Assembly: GCF_002161445.1 (NCBI RefSeq)
Contig: NZ_NFHT01000012.1
Span: 29,355-93,354 of the forward strand
Length of the DNA: 64,000 nucleotides
Source: Alistipes sp. An66
Lineage (GTDB): Bacteria > Bacteroidota > Bacteroidia > Bacteroidales > Rikenellaceae
Reading direction: 5' to 3'
Shown: piece by piece, positions 18,492 through 27,730 of the stretch
How the letters are laid out: each line of letters starts with the position of its first letter
Position numbering within the stretch: position 1 is the stretch's first letter
Translations under genes and position numbers: made by a program
The notes under the pieces: generated by a model
The model's input: only the letters and a program-made list of their open reading frames with translations
Databases searched by the model: none
What the model was told of the DNA's origin: nothing

Positions 18492-19484
18492 ATGGCAATA
18501 TTAGCATTCCAGAAACCTGAGAAGGTTATTATGCTTGAATCCACTTCGTCGTTCGGGAAGTTCGAATTCCGACCGTTGGAGCCCGGATTCGGCATGACTG
18601 TCGGTAACGCTTTGCGCCGGATCCTGCTCTCTTCGCTCGAAGGGTATGCGATTACGACTGTCAAGGTAGCCGGTGTCGACCATGAGTTTGCCGCTATTCC
18701 CGGTGTGATGGAGGACATGTTGAACATCATCCTCAATCTCAAACAGGTTCGCTTTATCCGCACAGTCGACAACCAGGATGCCGAAAAAGTGTCCATTAAC
18801 GTTGCGGGTGTGACGGAGCTGACTGCCGGATATATCTCGAATTACCTGTCGTTCTTCAAAGTTCTGAATCCGGATCTGGTGATCTGCCACCTGGCTCCGG
18901 GTACGAAGATGCAGATGACGCTCACGATCGGCAAAGGCCGTGGTTATGTTCCCGCCGAGGAGAACACGCCTGCCGACTGCGAGTTCGGGACGCTCCCGAT
19001 CGATTCGATCTTCACGCCGATCAAGAACGTGAAGTACTCGATCGAGAACTACCGCGTCGAGCAGAAGACCGACTACGAGAAGCTGAATTTGGAAATTACT
19101 ACCGACGGGTCGATTCACCCCAAAGAGGCCTTGAAGGAGGCCGCCAAGATCCTCATCCAGCACTTCATGCTCTTCTCGGACGAGAAGATCACCGTCAACA
19201 TGGAAGATACGAACGGAGCCGAAGAGTTCGACGAGGATGTACTCCACATGCGCCAGCTGCTGAAAACCAAGCTCTCGGATCAGGACTTGAGCGTCCGCGC
19301 CCTGAACTGCCTGAAAGCAGCCGATGTGGATACCGTCGGCGACCTGGTCAAGCTGAACCGCAACGACCTGTTGAAGTTCCGCAACTTCGGCAAGAAGTCG
19401 CTCACGGAGCTTGACGAGCTGCTGGCCTCGCTGAACCTGAAATTCGGTATGGACGTATCAATCTACAAACTTGACAAAGATTAA
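18492..19484 (+). CDS. rpoA: RNA polymerase alpha subunit
   Basis: A 330-residue alpha subunit. The N-terminal dimerisation and assembly domain carries [21 protein letters not shown] flexible linker around residue 240 leads to the C-terminal domain, whose helix-hairpin-helix block [20 protein letters not shown] binds UP elements and activators. Position between rpsD and rplQ is universal. Confidence 0.98.
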   Translation: MAILAFQKPEKVIMLESTSSFGKFEFRPLEPGFGMTVGNALRRILLSSLEGYAITTVKVAGVDHEFAAIPGVMEDMLNIILNLKQVRFIRTVDNQDAEKVSINVAGVTELTAGYISNYLSFFKVLNPDLVICHLAPGTKMQMTLTIGKGRGYVPAEENTPADCEFGTLPIDSIFTPIKNVKYSIENYRVEQKTDYEKLNLEITTDGSIHPKEALKEAAKILIQHFMLFSDEKITVNMEDTNGAEEFDEDVLHMRQLLKTKLSDQDLSVRALNCLKAADVDTVGDLVKLNRNDLLKFRNFGKKSLTELDELLASLNLKFGMDVSIYKLDKD

Positions 19485-19488
19485 TTAA

Positions 19489-20076
19489 ATGAGACACAAT
19501 AAGAATTTCAACCACCTCGGCCGTCAGGCGGGACACCGCAAGGCGATGCTTTCGAACATGGCGTCGTCGCTGATTCTGCACAAACGCATCGAAACCACCG
19601 TTGCGAAGGCAAAGGCCGTTCGGCAGTTCGTGGAGCCTCTGGTCACCAAGTCGAAGGAGGACACGACCCACTCGCGCCGCGTCGTATTCTCGTACCTGAA
19701 ACAGAAGGAGGCCGTCACGGAGTTGTTCCGTACGATCGCCCCGAAGATCGCCGAGCGTCCGGGCGGCTACACGCGGATCCTGAAAACGGGATTCCGTCTG
19801 GGCGATGCCGCCGACATGTGCATCATCGAGTTCGTGGACTTCAACGAGGCCTACACGCTCGGGATCACGCCGGCCGCCGCTTCGGAGTCGAAGCCCAAGA
19901 CGCGCCGTTCGCGCAAGAGCGCCGCGAAGAAGACCGATGCCGTAGAGGATGCAACGGTCGTCGAGGGTGAGACCAAGAAGGCCGCTCCGAAGGCTCCGAA
20001 GGCCCCGAAGGCTACGGCCGCCAAGGCCGCTGCCCCGAAGGCTGCGAAGAAGACCAACGTGGGCAAGAAAATGTAA
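19489..20076 (+). CDS. rplQ: 50S ribosomal protein L17 with Ala/Lys/Pro tail
   Basis: A 195-residue protein against about 127 in E. coli. Residues 1 to about 120 are a normal L17 ([21 protein letters not shown]). The remainder is a low-complexity tail rich in K, A and P with repeated A-P-K units ending [10 protein letters not shown]17 sits near the tunnel exit. The extended tail could reach along the ribosome surface. It is the last gene of the cluster; a G9 run and a strong hairpin follow. Confidence 0.97.
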   Translation: MRHNKNFNHLGRQAGHRKAMLSNMASSLILHKRIETTVAKAKAVRQFVEPLVTKSKEDTTHSRRVVFSYLKQKEAVTELFRTIAPKIAERPGGYTRILKTGFRLGDAADMCIIEFVDFNEAYTLGITPAAASESKPKTRRSRKSAAKKTDAVEDATVVEGETKKAAPKAPKAPKATAAKAAAPKAAKKTNVGKKM

Positions 20077-20142
20077 TTCCCGCGGGGGGGGGTAAAGGCG
20101 AAGGGTGGACCCCGGGCCGGACTCTTTCCCGAATGCGGAACG

Positions 20143-20195
20143 AAATCTCCGAAAGGAGCGGCTTTGCTTCGGCAAACCTCCTTTCGGGGATTTTT
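20143..20195 (+). terminator. Strong factor-independent terminator after rplQ
   Basis: A long interrupted stem: AATC-CCGAAAGGAG and GCTTTGC on the left pair with GCAAA and CTCCTTTCGG-GATT on the right around a ttcg loop, followed by TTTTT. It closes the ribosomal protein cluster about 70 nt after the rplQ stop. Confidence 0.85.
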
Positions 20196-20226
20196 CGTTG
20201 TATGGAACCATCGAATGCTTCCGGTC

Positions 20227-20895
20227 ATGAAACGTGTTCTTCTTTTGCTGGCAGGACTCCTTTTCGGGAGCCTGCATCTTGCGGCCCAAGACCTCGATTC
20301 GCTGCTGCGGGTCATTCACGACCGCGACCAGGCCGTGCGTGCGGAGGTTGTCCGCCTTTCGCAACAGGTTCCGCCTTCCGTCGATTCGCTGCTGGCGGCC
20401 TATGGACGGATGCAGACCGTCGATGCGGAGAACCAGCGCGTGGTCTCCGAACTGCTGGAAGGCGGCGGATGGCCCGAGGGAATCTCCGACGAGGCGGGTG
20501 AGACGATCTGGCTGGTAATCGACCATGCCGATTTGGAGATGCAGCGGCGCTGGATGCCCCTTATCGAGGCGCAGATGGCGGCCGGGAGGGTTTCGAAGTC
20601 GGGCTATGCGACGCTGCTCGACAGGATGCTGATGCGGGAAAAACGCCCGCAGCGATACGGGACGCAGACCGTTTCGGTTTCCCGCATGATCGAGGGGGAT
20701 TCGACCCGTATGGAGCGCCAATGCTGGCTCTGGCCCGTGGAGAACCCCGATCGGCTCGATTCGTTGCGGGATGCGATGGGCTTGATTCCGGTTGCGGTTT
20801 ATCTCCGGGAGGTGGAACGAGTCTATGGCGCTCCATGTCTGTGGGATCCGCAACTCTCCGTGGAGCAGGTCGAAGCCCTGCGCTCCGAACCGTAG
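20227..20895 (+). CDS. Secreted DUF6624 protein
   Basis: A 222-residue protein from the ATG at 20227. A longer reading from 20164 would run through the terminator, so it was rejected. The first 20 residues (MKRVLLLLAGLLFGSLHLAA) are a signal peptide with an A-x-A-like cleavage region. The body shows the DUF6624 pattern: an N-terminal IHDRDQAVR helix, a GWPEGISDEAG segment, a WLVIDHAD motif and the highly conserved QRYGTQ. No catalytic function is established for the family as far as I know. No clear promoter was seen between it and the terminator. Confidence 0.8.
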   Translation: MKRVLLLLAGLLFGSLHLAAQDLDSLLRVIHDRDQAVRAEVVRLSQQVPPSVDSLLAAYGRMQTVDAENQRVVSELLEGGGWPEGISDEAGETIWLVIDHADLEMQRRWMPLIEAQMAAGRVSKSGYATLLDRMLMREKRPQRYGTQTVSVSRMIEGDSTRMERQCWLWPVENPDRLDSLRDAMGLIPVAVYLREVERVYGAPCLWDPQLSVEQVEALRSEP

Positions 20896-21041
20896 CGAAA
20901 ACGGGTGCATGGCGGAATCCGGAGAATTTTTTGCACGAAAATGCGGCGGAGAGGTGCGATTTTAGATTCCGTTCAGAATTCCGCCCGATCTTTGTATCGT
21001 AAAATAAAACCGAATACGTTGAACCATTCAAATTGACGATT

Positions 21042-21482
21042 ATGAAAAAGATCATGCTTACCGCCGCTCTTCTCTTTGCCGGAATCACCGCTTCGCTGGC
21101 CGATAACGACCGTCCGATTGCGCTGGACAAACTGCCCGCCGCGGCGCAGACCTTCCTGAAAACCCACTTCGCCGACCTCACCCTGGCCTATGCCGTCGAG
21201 GATCCGAAATTCGTCGGATCGGAGTACGAGGTGACCTATACGGACCGCACCGAGGTCGAATTCCGTCCGAACGGCGAGTGGTCCTCCGTGGAGCGCAGGT
21301 ATGCCGCCGTGCCGGCCTCGATCGTCCCGGCGCAGATCAGCGACTATGTGGCCAAGAGCAGCTTCCCGAACCAGTACATCAAGAAGATCGAACGCGATGC
21401 CTATACCTGGGAGATCGAGTTGTCGAACGGCATCGAGATCAAGTTCGACAGGGAGTTCCATGTGATCGACATCGACGATTGA
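21042..21482 (+). CDS. Secreted PepSY-like (DUF2874) protein
   Basis: A 146-residue protein started at the ATG at 21042. Its N-terminus is a signal peptide (MKKIMLTAALLFAGITASLA). The mature part has the pattern LPAAAQTFLKTHF, then YEVTYTDRTEVEFRPNGEW and, after a second copy-like unit, WEIELSNGIEIKFDREF, as in periplasmic PepSY-like/BLIP-fold proteins common in Bacteroidetes. Two repeated subdomains are likely. Such proteins may bind or inhibit peptides, but no substrate can be named. The motif GATCTTTG near 20989 may be its promoter -7 element. Confidence 0.75.
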   Translation: MKKIMLTAALLFAGITASLADNDRPIALDKLPAAAQTFLKTHFADLTLAYAVEDPKFVGSEYEVTYTDRTEVEFRPNGEWSSVERRYAAVPASIVPAQISDYVAKSSFPNQYIKKIERDAYTWEIELSNGIEIKFDREFHVIDIDD

Positions 21483-21545
21483 TCCCGGACCCGGGAACGG
21501 ATCATCCGGCTCATTCCGCCCGGATTGCCGCCCGGCCGGCGCAAA

Positions 21546-21586
21546 AAGGACCGGACCTCTCCCGAAAGGGATGAGGTCCGGTCCTT
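21546..21586. terminator. Bidirectional terminator between convergent genes
   Basis: A perfect 14-bp stem, AAGGACCGGACCTC at 21546-21559 with GAGGTCCGGTCCTT at 21573-21586, has A residues on the left and T on the right. It lies between the convergent PepSY-like and MaoC genes and can end transcription from both sides. Confidence 0.85.
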
Positions 21587-21627
21587 GTGTGTCGGGGTCC
21601 GGTCTGGGGCAGCCCCCTGTGCGGCCG

Positions 21628-22092
21628 CTACTTGAAGTGGTAGAGGAAGATCACCGTGGCGTCCATGGCCGTCTTGGGACAGTCGCGGATTTCGAGTGAG
21701 ACCTTGATCTCGGCCTTGGCGATGCCCCGCAGGTTGGCGATCGAGACCAGCGTGGCCCGCAGCCGGACCTCGCTGCCGACCGTGACGGCCTGATTGAAGC
21801 GCAGCTTCTCGATGCCGTAGTTGACGAGCATCTTCACGTTCTCGACCTCCACGACCTGTCCCCAGAGGTAGGGAAGCAGCGAGAGGGTCAGATAGCCGTG
21901 GGCGATGGTCGTCTTGTAGGGGCTCTCGGTCCGTGCACGTTCGGGATCCACGTGGATCCACTGGTGGTCCAGCGTGGCGTCCGCAAAGAGGTTGATCTGT
22001 TCCTGGGTGATCTGCAAGTAGTCGGAGACGCCCAGTTCCTGTCCCGTGTAACGGGAGAAGTCGTCGAAATCGTGGATGATGAGTTTGCTCAT
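21628..22092 (-). CDS. MaoC-family (R)-specific enoyl-CoA hydratase
   Basis: A 154-residue hot-dog fold protein. The hydratase motif D-x4-H is visible as Asp42-HQWI-His47 in the segment ATLDHQWIHVDPERA, the NodN/PhaJ-like form of the family. HGYLTLSLLP follows as usual. It probably hydrates trans-2-enoyl-CoA to (R)-3-hydroxyacyl-CoA, though the acyl substrate cannot be told. It stands alone between two terminators. A TATCTTTA element on the minus strand (22124-22131) is a plausible -7 box. Confidence 0.85.
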   Translation of the reverse strand: MSKLIIHDFDDFSRYTGQELGVSDYLQITQEQINLFADATLDHQWIHVDPERARTESPYKTTIAHGYLTLSLLPYLWGQVVEVENVKMLVNYGIEKLRFNQAVTVGSEVRLRATLVSIANLRGIAKAEIKVSLEIRDCPKTAMDATVIFLYHFK

Positions 22093-22260
22093 GGGTGATA
22101 GCTATTGGTTTCCGGTATCTTCGGTAAAGATAGGAAAAATTTTTGCTCCCGCATCGGGATTCCGCCGAATTTACATGGGGTGTCTCTCCCGGCGGCATCA
22201 GCGACGGAGAACGGGGGTGTCGGGACCTCCGGAGACCGGATCGGGCGCCGCAGCGGTATG

Positions 22261-22297
22261 AAAAAAGCGGGTCCGAACGATTCGGACCCGCTCTTTT
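22261..22297. terminator. Terminator after tpiA
   Basis: AAAAAAGCGGGTCCGAA-cga-TTCGGACCCGCTCTTTT forms a 13-bp stem with a three-base loop flanked by A and T runs. It ends the leftward lysS-tpiA transcript and separates it from the MaoC gene. Confidence 0.85.
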
Positions 22298-22349
22298 CGA
22301 GATCCCGTTTCGGCGCAGGGCCGCTCCGGGATTCCTTTACCGGGGATTC

Positions 22350-23108
22350 CTATTTCTGAAATCCCTTGCCGATGGCGAGGAAGTCCTCGGCTTTCAGCGC
22401 GGCGCCGCCGATCAGGCCGCCGTCGACATCCTCCTTGGCGAAGATTTCGGCAGCGTTCGAGGGCTTGCACGAACCGCCGTAGAGGATCGGGCACTCGGCG
22501 GCTGCGGCGCCGAACTTGTCGGCCAGCACCTTGCGGATGTAGGCGTGGATCTCCTGTGCCTGGTCGGCCGTGGCGGTCTTGCCCGTACCGATGGCCCAGA
22601 CGGGCTCGTAGGCGATGACGAGGTTCTTGAACTGCTCCTCCGTGAGGTTGTAGACGACCTCCTCGATCTGGGCCTTCACCACGTCGAAGTGTTTGCCGGC
22701 CTCGCGCTCGTCGAGGTTCTCGCCCACGCAGTAGATCGGCGTCAGACCGTTTGCGTAGGCCTGGGCCATCTTCTTGTTGAGCGTCTCCGACGTCTCGCCG
22801 TAGTACTGGCGGCGCTCCGAGTGTCCGAGGATCACGTATTTGCAACCCAGCGCGGCGAGCATCGAGGCTGCGACTTCACCCGTGTAGGCACCTTTGGCCT
22901 CGGCGGCGCAGTTCTGTGCACCGAGTTCGACGTCCGAGCCTTTCAGGGCCTCGGCGACCATTGCGAGGTGGGTGAACGGCGGGCAGACGATGAAGTTCAC
23001 GCACGAGCATACTTCGCCGCGTCCTGCGACGACGCCCTTTGCCAGTTCGACTCCTTCGGCGGGAAGCGTATTCATCTTCCAGTTGCCGGCAACGATTTTC
23101 TTTCTCAT
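22350..23108 (-). CDS. tpiA: Triosephosphate isomerase
   Basis: A 252-residue TIM barrel enzyme that interconverts dihydroxyacetone phosphate and glyceraldehyde 3-phosphate in glycolysis. Catalytic residues are Lys11 (NWKMN), His96 (ILGHSERR) and Glu168 ([12 protein letters not shown]). The flexible phosphate loop AIGTGKTA is normal. It lies 45 nt downstream of lysS on the same strand, so the two are probably co-transcribed. Confidence 0.98.
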   Translation of the reverse strand: MRKKIVAGNWKMNTLPAEGVELAKGVVAGRGEVCSCVNFIVCPPFTHLAMVAEALKGSDVELGAQNCAAEAKGAYTGEVAASMLAALGCKYVILGHSERRQYYGETSETLNKKMAQAYANGLTPIYCVGENLDEREAGKHFDVVKAQIEEVVYNLTEEQFKNLVIAYEPVWAIGTGKTATADQAQEIHAYIRKVLADKFGAAAAECPILYGGSCKPSNAAEIFAKEDVDGGLIGGAALKAEDFLAIGKGFQK

Positions 23109-23153
23109 AGTTTTACAAATATTTGAACAGTTGAATATTTCTGGTTGCTCCTG

Positions 23154-24881
23154 TCATTCCTGCGCGGCGCACCACGCCTTGACCTCCTCCATCGAAGGGG
23201 CTTTCAGCCCGAGCTTGTTCTTCTTGTTGAAGCCGCACAAGTCGTTGAAGAACTTGCCCGGCGCGAGTTTGCGCAGCGAGTCGACCGTCAGGTACCCCAT
23301 CTTCTGGATCACCGGGACCCACTCTTCGGGGATGCCGATGGCGGTGTAGGCCTCGACGGGATCGTTCACGGGCTTCTTCTCGGGGCGCATCTGCGGGAAG
23401 AACAACACGTCCTGGATCGAGGTCTCGCCGGTCATGAACATCGTCAGGCGGTCGATGCCCATGCCCATTCCCGAGCAGGTCGGCATCCCGTATTCGAGGG
23501 CCCGGACGAAATCCATGTCGATGAACATCGCCTCGTCGTCGCCCTTCTCCGACAAGCGCAGCTGCTCCTGGAAGCGTTCCAGCTGGTCGATCGGGTCGTT
23601 GAGCTCCGAGTAGGCGTTGCAGAGCTCCTTGCCGTTGACGAAGAGTTCGAAACGCTCCGTGAGATCCTTGTTGTCGCGGTGGCGCTTGCACAGCGGCGAC
23701 ATCTCGATCGGGTAGTCGCAGACGAACGTCGGCTGGATGAGCTCCTCCTCGCAGTACTGCCCGAAGATGGCGTCGATCAGCTTGCCCTTGCCCATCGTAT
23801 CGTCGATCTCGACGTTCAGGCGCTTGCAGGCCTCGCGCAGCTGCTCTTCGCTTTGGCCCGTGATGTCGTAGCCGGTCTTCTCGCGGATGGCGTCGGTCAT
23901 CGTCAGGCGGCGGAACGGCGCCTTGAACGAGATCGGCCGACCGTCGATCACGAGCTCCGTGGTGCCGTTCACGGCCATCGAGATGCGTTCGAGCAGCTGC
24001 TCGGTGAACTCCATCATCCAGCGGTAGTCCTTGTAGGCGACGTAGATCTCCATGCAGGTGAACTCGGGGTTGTGCGTGCGGTCCATACCCTCGTTGCGGA
24101 AGTTCTTGCCCAGCTCGTAAACGCCGTCGAATCCGCCGACGATCAGTTTTTTGAGGTAGAGCTCCGTGGCGATGCGCAGGTAGAGGTCGATGTCGAGCGA
24201 GTTGTGGTGCGTGATGAAGGGACGCGCCGACGCGCCGCCCGGAATGGGTTGCAGGATCGGCGTCTCGACCTCGACGTAGCCCTTCGCATTGAAGAACTCG
24301 CGCATCGTGGAGATGATCTTCGCGCGCTTGACGAAGGTCTCCTTGACCTGCGGGTTGACGATCAGGTCGAGGTAGCGCTGGCGGTAGCGGATCTCGGGGT
24401 CGGTGAAGGCGTCGAAGGTCTTGCCGTCCTTCTCCTTGACGACGGGCAGCGGGCGGATCGACTTCGAGAGCACGGTGAACGCCTTGCAGTGTACGGAGAG
24501 TTCGCCGGTGTTGGTGCGGAAGGCAAACCCTTCCACGCCGATGAAGTCGCCGATGTCGAGCAGCTTCTTGAAGACCGTGTTGTAGAGCGTCGGGTCCCCT
24601 TCGGGGCAGATGTCGTCGCGGCGGATGTAGACCTGGATGCGTCCCGTGTGGTCCTGCAACTCGAAGAACGAGGCGCTGCCCATGATGCGGCGCGACATGA
24701 TGCGGCCCGCGATGCGGACCTCCTGGAAGTTCTTCGCGTTGTCGTCGTAACCCTCGGCGATTTCGCGCGCCGTGGCCGTTACGTCGTAGCGTGCGGCGGG
24801 GTAGGGTTCGATGCCCAGGTCGCGCAGGGCGTTGAGCGACTGTCTGCGAAGCTGTTCCTGTTCGCTGAGTTCGATTGCCAT
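23154..24881 (-). CDS. lysS: Lysyl-tRNA synthetase, class II
   Basis: The protein is 575 residues from the ATG at 24881 ([11 protein letters not shown]). An extended start at 24920 would include the promoter's transcribed leader and is less likely. The order is an N-terminal OB-fold anticodon-binding domain, then the class II core with motif 2 ([14 protein letters not shown]) and motif 3 ([11 protein letters not shown]). A C-terminal tail of about 70 residues beyond motif 3 ([11 protein letters not shown] near the end) makes it longer than the 505-residue E. coli enzyme, as in other Bacteroidetes. It is first in the operon with tpiA. Confidence 0.97.
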   Translation of the reverse strand: MAIELSEQEQLRRQSLNALRDLGIEPYPAARYDVTATAREIAEGYDDNAKNFQEVRIAGRIMSRRIMGSASFFELQDHTGRIQVYIRRDDICPEGDPTLYNTVFKKLLDIGDFIGVEGFAFRTNTGELSVHCKAFTVLSKSIRPLPVVKEKDGKTFDAFTDPEIRYRQRYLDLIVNPQVKETFVKRAKIISTMREFFNAKGYVEVETPILQPIPGGASARPFITHHNSLDIDLYLRIATELYLKKLIVGGFDGVYELGKNFRNEGMDRTHNPEFTCMEIYVAYKDYRWMMEFTEQLLERISMAVNGTTELVIDGRPISFKAPFRRLTMTDAIREKTGYDITGQSEEQLREACKRLNVEIDDTMGKGKLIDAIFGQYCEEELIQPTFVCDYPIEMSPLCKRHRDNKDLTERFELFVNGKELCNAYSELNDPIDQLERFQEQLRLSEKGDDEAMFIDMDFVRALEYGMPTCSGMGMGIDRLTMFMTGETSIQDVLFFPQMRPEKKPVNDPVEAYTAIGIPEEWVPVIQKMGYLTVDSLRKLAPGKFFNDLCGFNKKNKLGLKAPSMEEVKAWCAAQE

Positions 24882-24917
24882 ATCGTCAGTTTTATGATGT
24901 TTCGTGGTATATCCCCG

Positions 24918-24948
24918 CAAAAGTAGTGAAAAACGGGCAAATTAGCAA
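24918..24948 (-). promoter_or_regulatory. Promoter of lysS-tpiA
   Basis: On the minus strand TTG (24948-24946), 20 nt, then TACTTTTG (24925-24918) match the Bacteroidetes consensus. The start site would be near 24911, about 30 nt before the lysS ATG. Confidence 0.7.
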
Positions 24949-24977
24949 CTCGCCGGGGCGTTCAAACATCGGGCGAT

Positions 24978-25008
24978 TTTGTTTGTTCGGAAAATATTTT
25001 TATATTTA
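24978..25008 (+). promoter_or_regulatory. Promoter of the nuclease lipoprotein gene
   Basis: TTTG at 24978-24981, a 19-nt spacer and TATATTTA at 25001-25008 fit the Bacteroidetes promoter pattern with one mismatch. It is divergent from the lysS promoter, with about 30 bp between the two. Confidence 0.65.
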
Positions 25009-25038
25009 ACCCCTCATGTCTAACCAAAAAACGTGTTT

Positions 25039-26928
25039 ATGAAACAAACTTTCACTCACTCGTCTATTTGTTTCACACTGCGCCGTATTTGGAAATTCCC
25101 GACTTTGTTGCCGGGATTGTTCGTGCTTTTGCTGACGTTTTTTACGGCGTGCGGCGGCGACGATGGTGCGGAGGATGGCACCTATGCCGTCGTGGAGGCG
25201 GCGTCGTTCACCTTCAACGAAAATGATCCCACAAAGAATGTAATCCAGGTACTGGCCAATACGGAGTGGACGGTCTATTGGACGCCGGAGACTTCGGGCG
25301 TATCCGTATCTCCGGCGACCGGATCGGGTAACGGAAGTTTTTATGTGGCTGACATGCCGGCGGGCCAAACCTTGAAATTCGGCGTGAAAACCGCCTCGGG
25401 CAAGGCCGTATCGCAGTTTGCGACGGTGACGCGCACCTCCGGATCGGGCGGCGATGACGAAGAGGATGACGGCGATGACGACACCCCCACCGGTGAGATC
25501 GTGTTCAGCCTCGATTTCGGCGCGGCACCCGCAAGTGCGGACTTCGCCGATTCCTTTACTTCGTGGCAGACCCAAACCGGGAGCGGTGCCGGGAGTGTCG
25601 GTTATGCTTCTTACGGGGTGAAGATCCGCAGCGGTTACGACGGGGCTTCGGCCGGAGCCTCCGGCAAGGGCTATGCGACGATGACTGCAACCAAAGCGAC
25701 GAATTATTTTACCGTCAAGAATATCTCGCTGCCCGCCGGAGTGCAGAATTTCACGCTGTCGTTCTATGCGGCCTTTGCTACCGGAGACGTCGTGCTGTCG
25801 GTCAGCGACGGCTCCTCGACCCGGGCGCTGACCTATCAGGCCTCCTCTTCGTATAATGTTTGGTCGGAAGTTACCGTCGGATTTACGTTGGCGAATCCCG
25901 TTTCGAATCTGACGATCACCCTGGCGCCTTCCCAGGCCTTTAATTACAATGATCGCCAGTACGGGCTGAATTTTGACGACATCGTTCTGACGACCGGTGG
26001 CGGCGGTCAGCAGATCGACTTCGGTTCGACCGGCAAGGAGTATCGCTGGGCCGAGCTTCCCGCCACGCCGGCCGACATGACCAACAGGAAGATCCATACC
26101 TTCTGGTCGACGACCGTCTCGACGAAACAGCATCTGCGCAACTACACCTATTGCTATGATACGAAACGCCACTGCCCGCTCTGGATTGCCCATCCGCAGC
26201 ATGCCTGCTACGAGGAGGGCGGACGGACCCGCCCGAAGCCGGAGCCCTGGGCCGCCGATCCCAACATGACGCAGGCCGAGCAGGCGATCATTTGGATATG
26301 GCCGGGGGACAACCGCGACAAGTATGTCGTTTCGGAGTCGCCGCTCTACCGCTGGGGACGCGGGCACATGCTGGCTTCGGGTTATCGCGGCTGCGGCGAT
26401 GCAAACAACCCCGCGGAAATCAATGTGCAGACCTTCTATTCGTGCAATATCGCGCCGCAGGGTGGTGAGGTTTTCAGTTCGCTGTGGCTGCAGGCCGAAC
26501 AGCACATTCAGGACAATTACGTCTGTGCCGATACCCTTTACTGTGTTTCGGGCGCCCATTTCGATGAGGGGGCCATTGCCGCTTATGATGGCAGCTGGGT
26601 CAACACCAACGCCCAGACCCGAGGACATATCGACGAGTCCAAACCGTGCGAGGTGCCGACGCACTATTACAAACTGATTCTGCGCACCCGCAACGGAAAT
26701 ACCGGCAAGGCCATTCAGGACTGCTCGGCCAGCGAACTCATAGCCGTGGGCTTCTGGTTCGAGAACGGCGACGGAACGGATGACAGCGGAGCCGCGAAGC
26801 CGACGCTCGATGCAAGCTATCTGAAATCCGTGGCGTGGATCGAACAGCAGACCGGCTTCACCTTCTTCCCCGACGTGCCGCCCTCCGTCAAGCAGCAGTG
26901 CAACCCCTCCGACTGGAAATTCTTCTGA
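25039..26928 (+). CDS. Secreted BACON-domain DNA/RNA non-specific endonuclease lipoprotein
   Basis: A 629-residue protein from the ATG at 25039. The signal sequence ends in F-T-A-Cys38-GGDD, a lipoprotein site with an acidic flank. Residues about 48-140 resemble a BACON domain (TFNENDPTKNVIQVLANTEW). An Asp/Glu linker at about 141-155 follows, then a beta-sandwich to about residue 325. The C-terminal third is a DNA/RNA non-specific endonuclease: Gly440-Arg-Gly-His443 replaces the usual D-R-G-H, with His443 as the base, and Asn470 in CNIAPQ is the expected metal ligand. It probably degrades extracellular nucleic acid. It has its own promoter and terminator. Confidence 0.85.
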   Translation: MKQTFTHSSICFTLRRIWKFPTLLPGLFVLLLTFFTACGGDDGAEDGTYAVVEAASFTFNENDPTKNVIQVLANTEWTVYWTPETSGVSVSPATGSGNGSFYVADMPAGQTLKFGVKTASGKAVSQFATVTRTSGSGGDDEEDDGDDDTPTGEIVFSLDFGAAPASADFADSFTSWQTQTGSGAGSVGYASYGVKIRSGYDGASAGASGKGYATMTATKATNYFTVKNISLPAGVQNFTLSFYAAFATGDVVLSVSDGSSTRALTYQASSSYNVWSEVTVGFTLANPVSNLTITLAPSQAFNYNDRQYGLNFDDIVLTTGGGGQQIDFGSTGKEYRWAELPATPADMTNRKIHTFWSTTVSTKQHLRNYTYCYDTKRHCPLWIAHPQHACYEEGGRTRPKPEPWAADPNMTQAEQAIIWIWPGDNRDKYVVSESPLYRWGRGHMLASGYRGCGDANNPAEINVQTFYSCNIAPQGGEVFSSLWLQAEQHIQDNYVCADTLYCVSGAHFDEGAIAAYDGSWVNTNAQTRGHIDESKPCEVPTHYYKLILRTRNGNTGKAIQDCSASELIAVGFWFENGDGTDDSGAAKPTLDASYLKSVAWIEQQTGFTFFPDVPPSVKQQCNPSDWKFF

Positions 26929-26952
26929 TCCGGACCGAGGTCCGCGAAACAG

Positions 26953-26989
26953 ACAGGGAGCCGCCCGATCGGGTGCTCCCTGTTTTTTG
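26953..26989 (+). terminator. Terminator after the nuclease gene
   Basis: ACAGGGAGC at 26953-26961 pairs with GCTCCCTGT at 26975-26983, with inner GCCCGATCGGG, followed by a run of T. It is located just after the nuclease stop codon. Confidence 0.85.
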
Positions 26990-27051
26990 TCTTCTCCGGC
27001 GGGCTGTTCTCCGGCGGGTTGCCCGCATTTCACAACCGACCCGGTCGCGGG

Positions 27052-27723
27052 TTACTTTGCCGTCTCTTTCCCGCTGGTCAGACGGCGGTAGACGGCGCAG
27101 GCCGCCCCGCCCAGCACGGCTCCGACCAAAGCGCCCCAGACGAGATCCATCGGGAAGTGCTTGCCCAGGTAGATGCGTGAATAGCAGATCGCAAGGGCGC
27201 AGAGCGTGACCAGCACCGAAAACCACCGCCGGCGGATCGTCCGCGCCGCGAAGAGCGCCAGCGCCACGATCGTCGCGGCGTGTGCCGAGACGCTGCCGTA
27301 ACGGCCGCTGACCGCCTCGACGGGGACGTGCACCGTCCACTCGCCCGCATAGCCCGCCGCAGCCAGCTCCTCCGGCGCGAGCCGCCGCAGCACGCGCAGC
27401 GAGTCGGGCGTGATGTCGAGCCCTTCGAGCGCGGGGGTGAACATCGGCCGCCAGCGCGGTTCGAAATCGGGCAGCAGGCCTCCCAACGGCCCGGTGTGCT
27501 TGAAGATCCCCGCAATCAGGTCGGCCAGCCCCACGGCCGCCGCCATCACGACGAGGAACAGCAGAACGCCCCGCCAGCCGGCCCGCCGCCACACGAGCCA
27601 GAGGATCAGCAGGTAGAGCGGGATCCACATCGTCGTACCCGAGAGCGCGAGCATCACGCGGTCCCACATCGGTCCGCCGTCGAAGTTCAGCGCCAGAAAG
27701 AGTTGGTGGTCAAGGTTCTGCAT
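27052..27723 (-). CDS. PAP2-family membrane phosphatase
   Basis: A 223-residue membrane protein with about five hydrophobic segments. The three phosphatase motifs are present: Lys75...Arg92-Pro93, Ser146-Ala-His148, and Ser182-Arg183...His189...Asp193 (SRIYLGKHFPMD). Motif two reads SAH instead of the usual SGH. About 50 residues are inserted between motifs one and two. Likely substrates are undecaprenyl diphosphate or another lipid phosphate on the periplasmic face. It is the last gene of the five-gene minus-strand operon, seven bases after the MBOAT gene. Confidence 0.88.
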   Translation of the reverse strand: MQNLDHQLFLALNFDGGPMWDRVMLALSGTTMWIPLYLLILWLVWRRAGWRGVLLFLVVMAAAVGLADLIAGIFKHTGPLGGLLPDFEPRWRPMFTPALEGLDITPDSLRVLRRLAPEELAAAGYAGEWTVHVPVEAVSGRYGSVSAHAATIVALALFAARTIRRRWFSVLVTLCALAICYSRIYLGKHFPMDLVWGALVGAVLGGAACAVYRRLTSGKETAK

Positions 27724-27730
27724 CGGTCGT

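Noticed and set aside
20164..20226. Extended start for the DUF6624 gene
   Set aside because: It would run through the rplQ terminator and place 21 residues before a clear signal peptide.
23145..24926. A 593-codon plus-strand frame opposite lysS
   Set aside because: It is a mirror of the lysS codon bias. The class II synthetase motifs on the minus strand are unambiguous.
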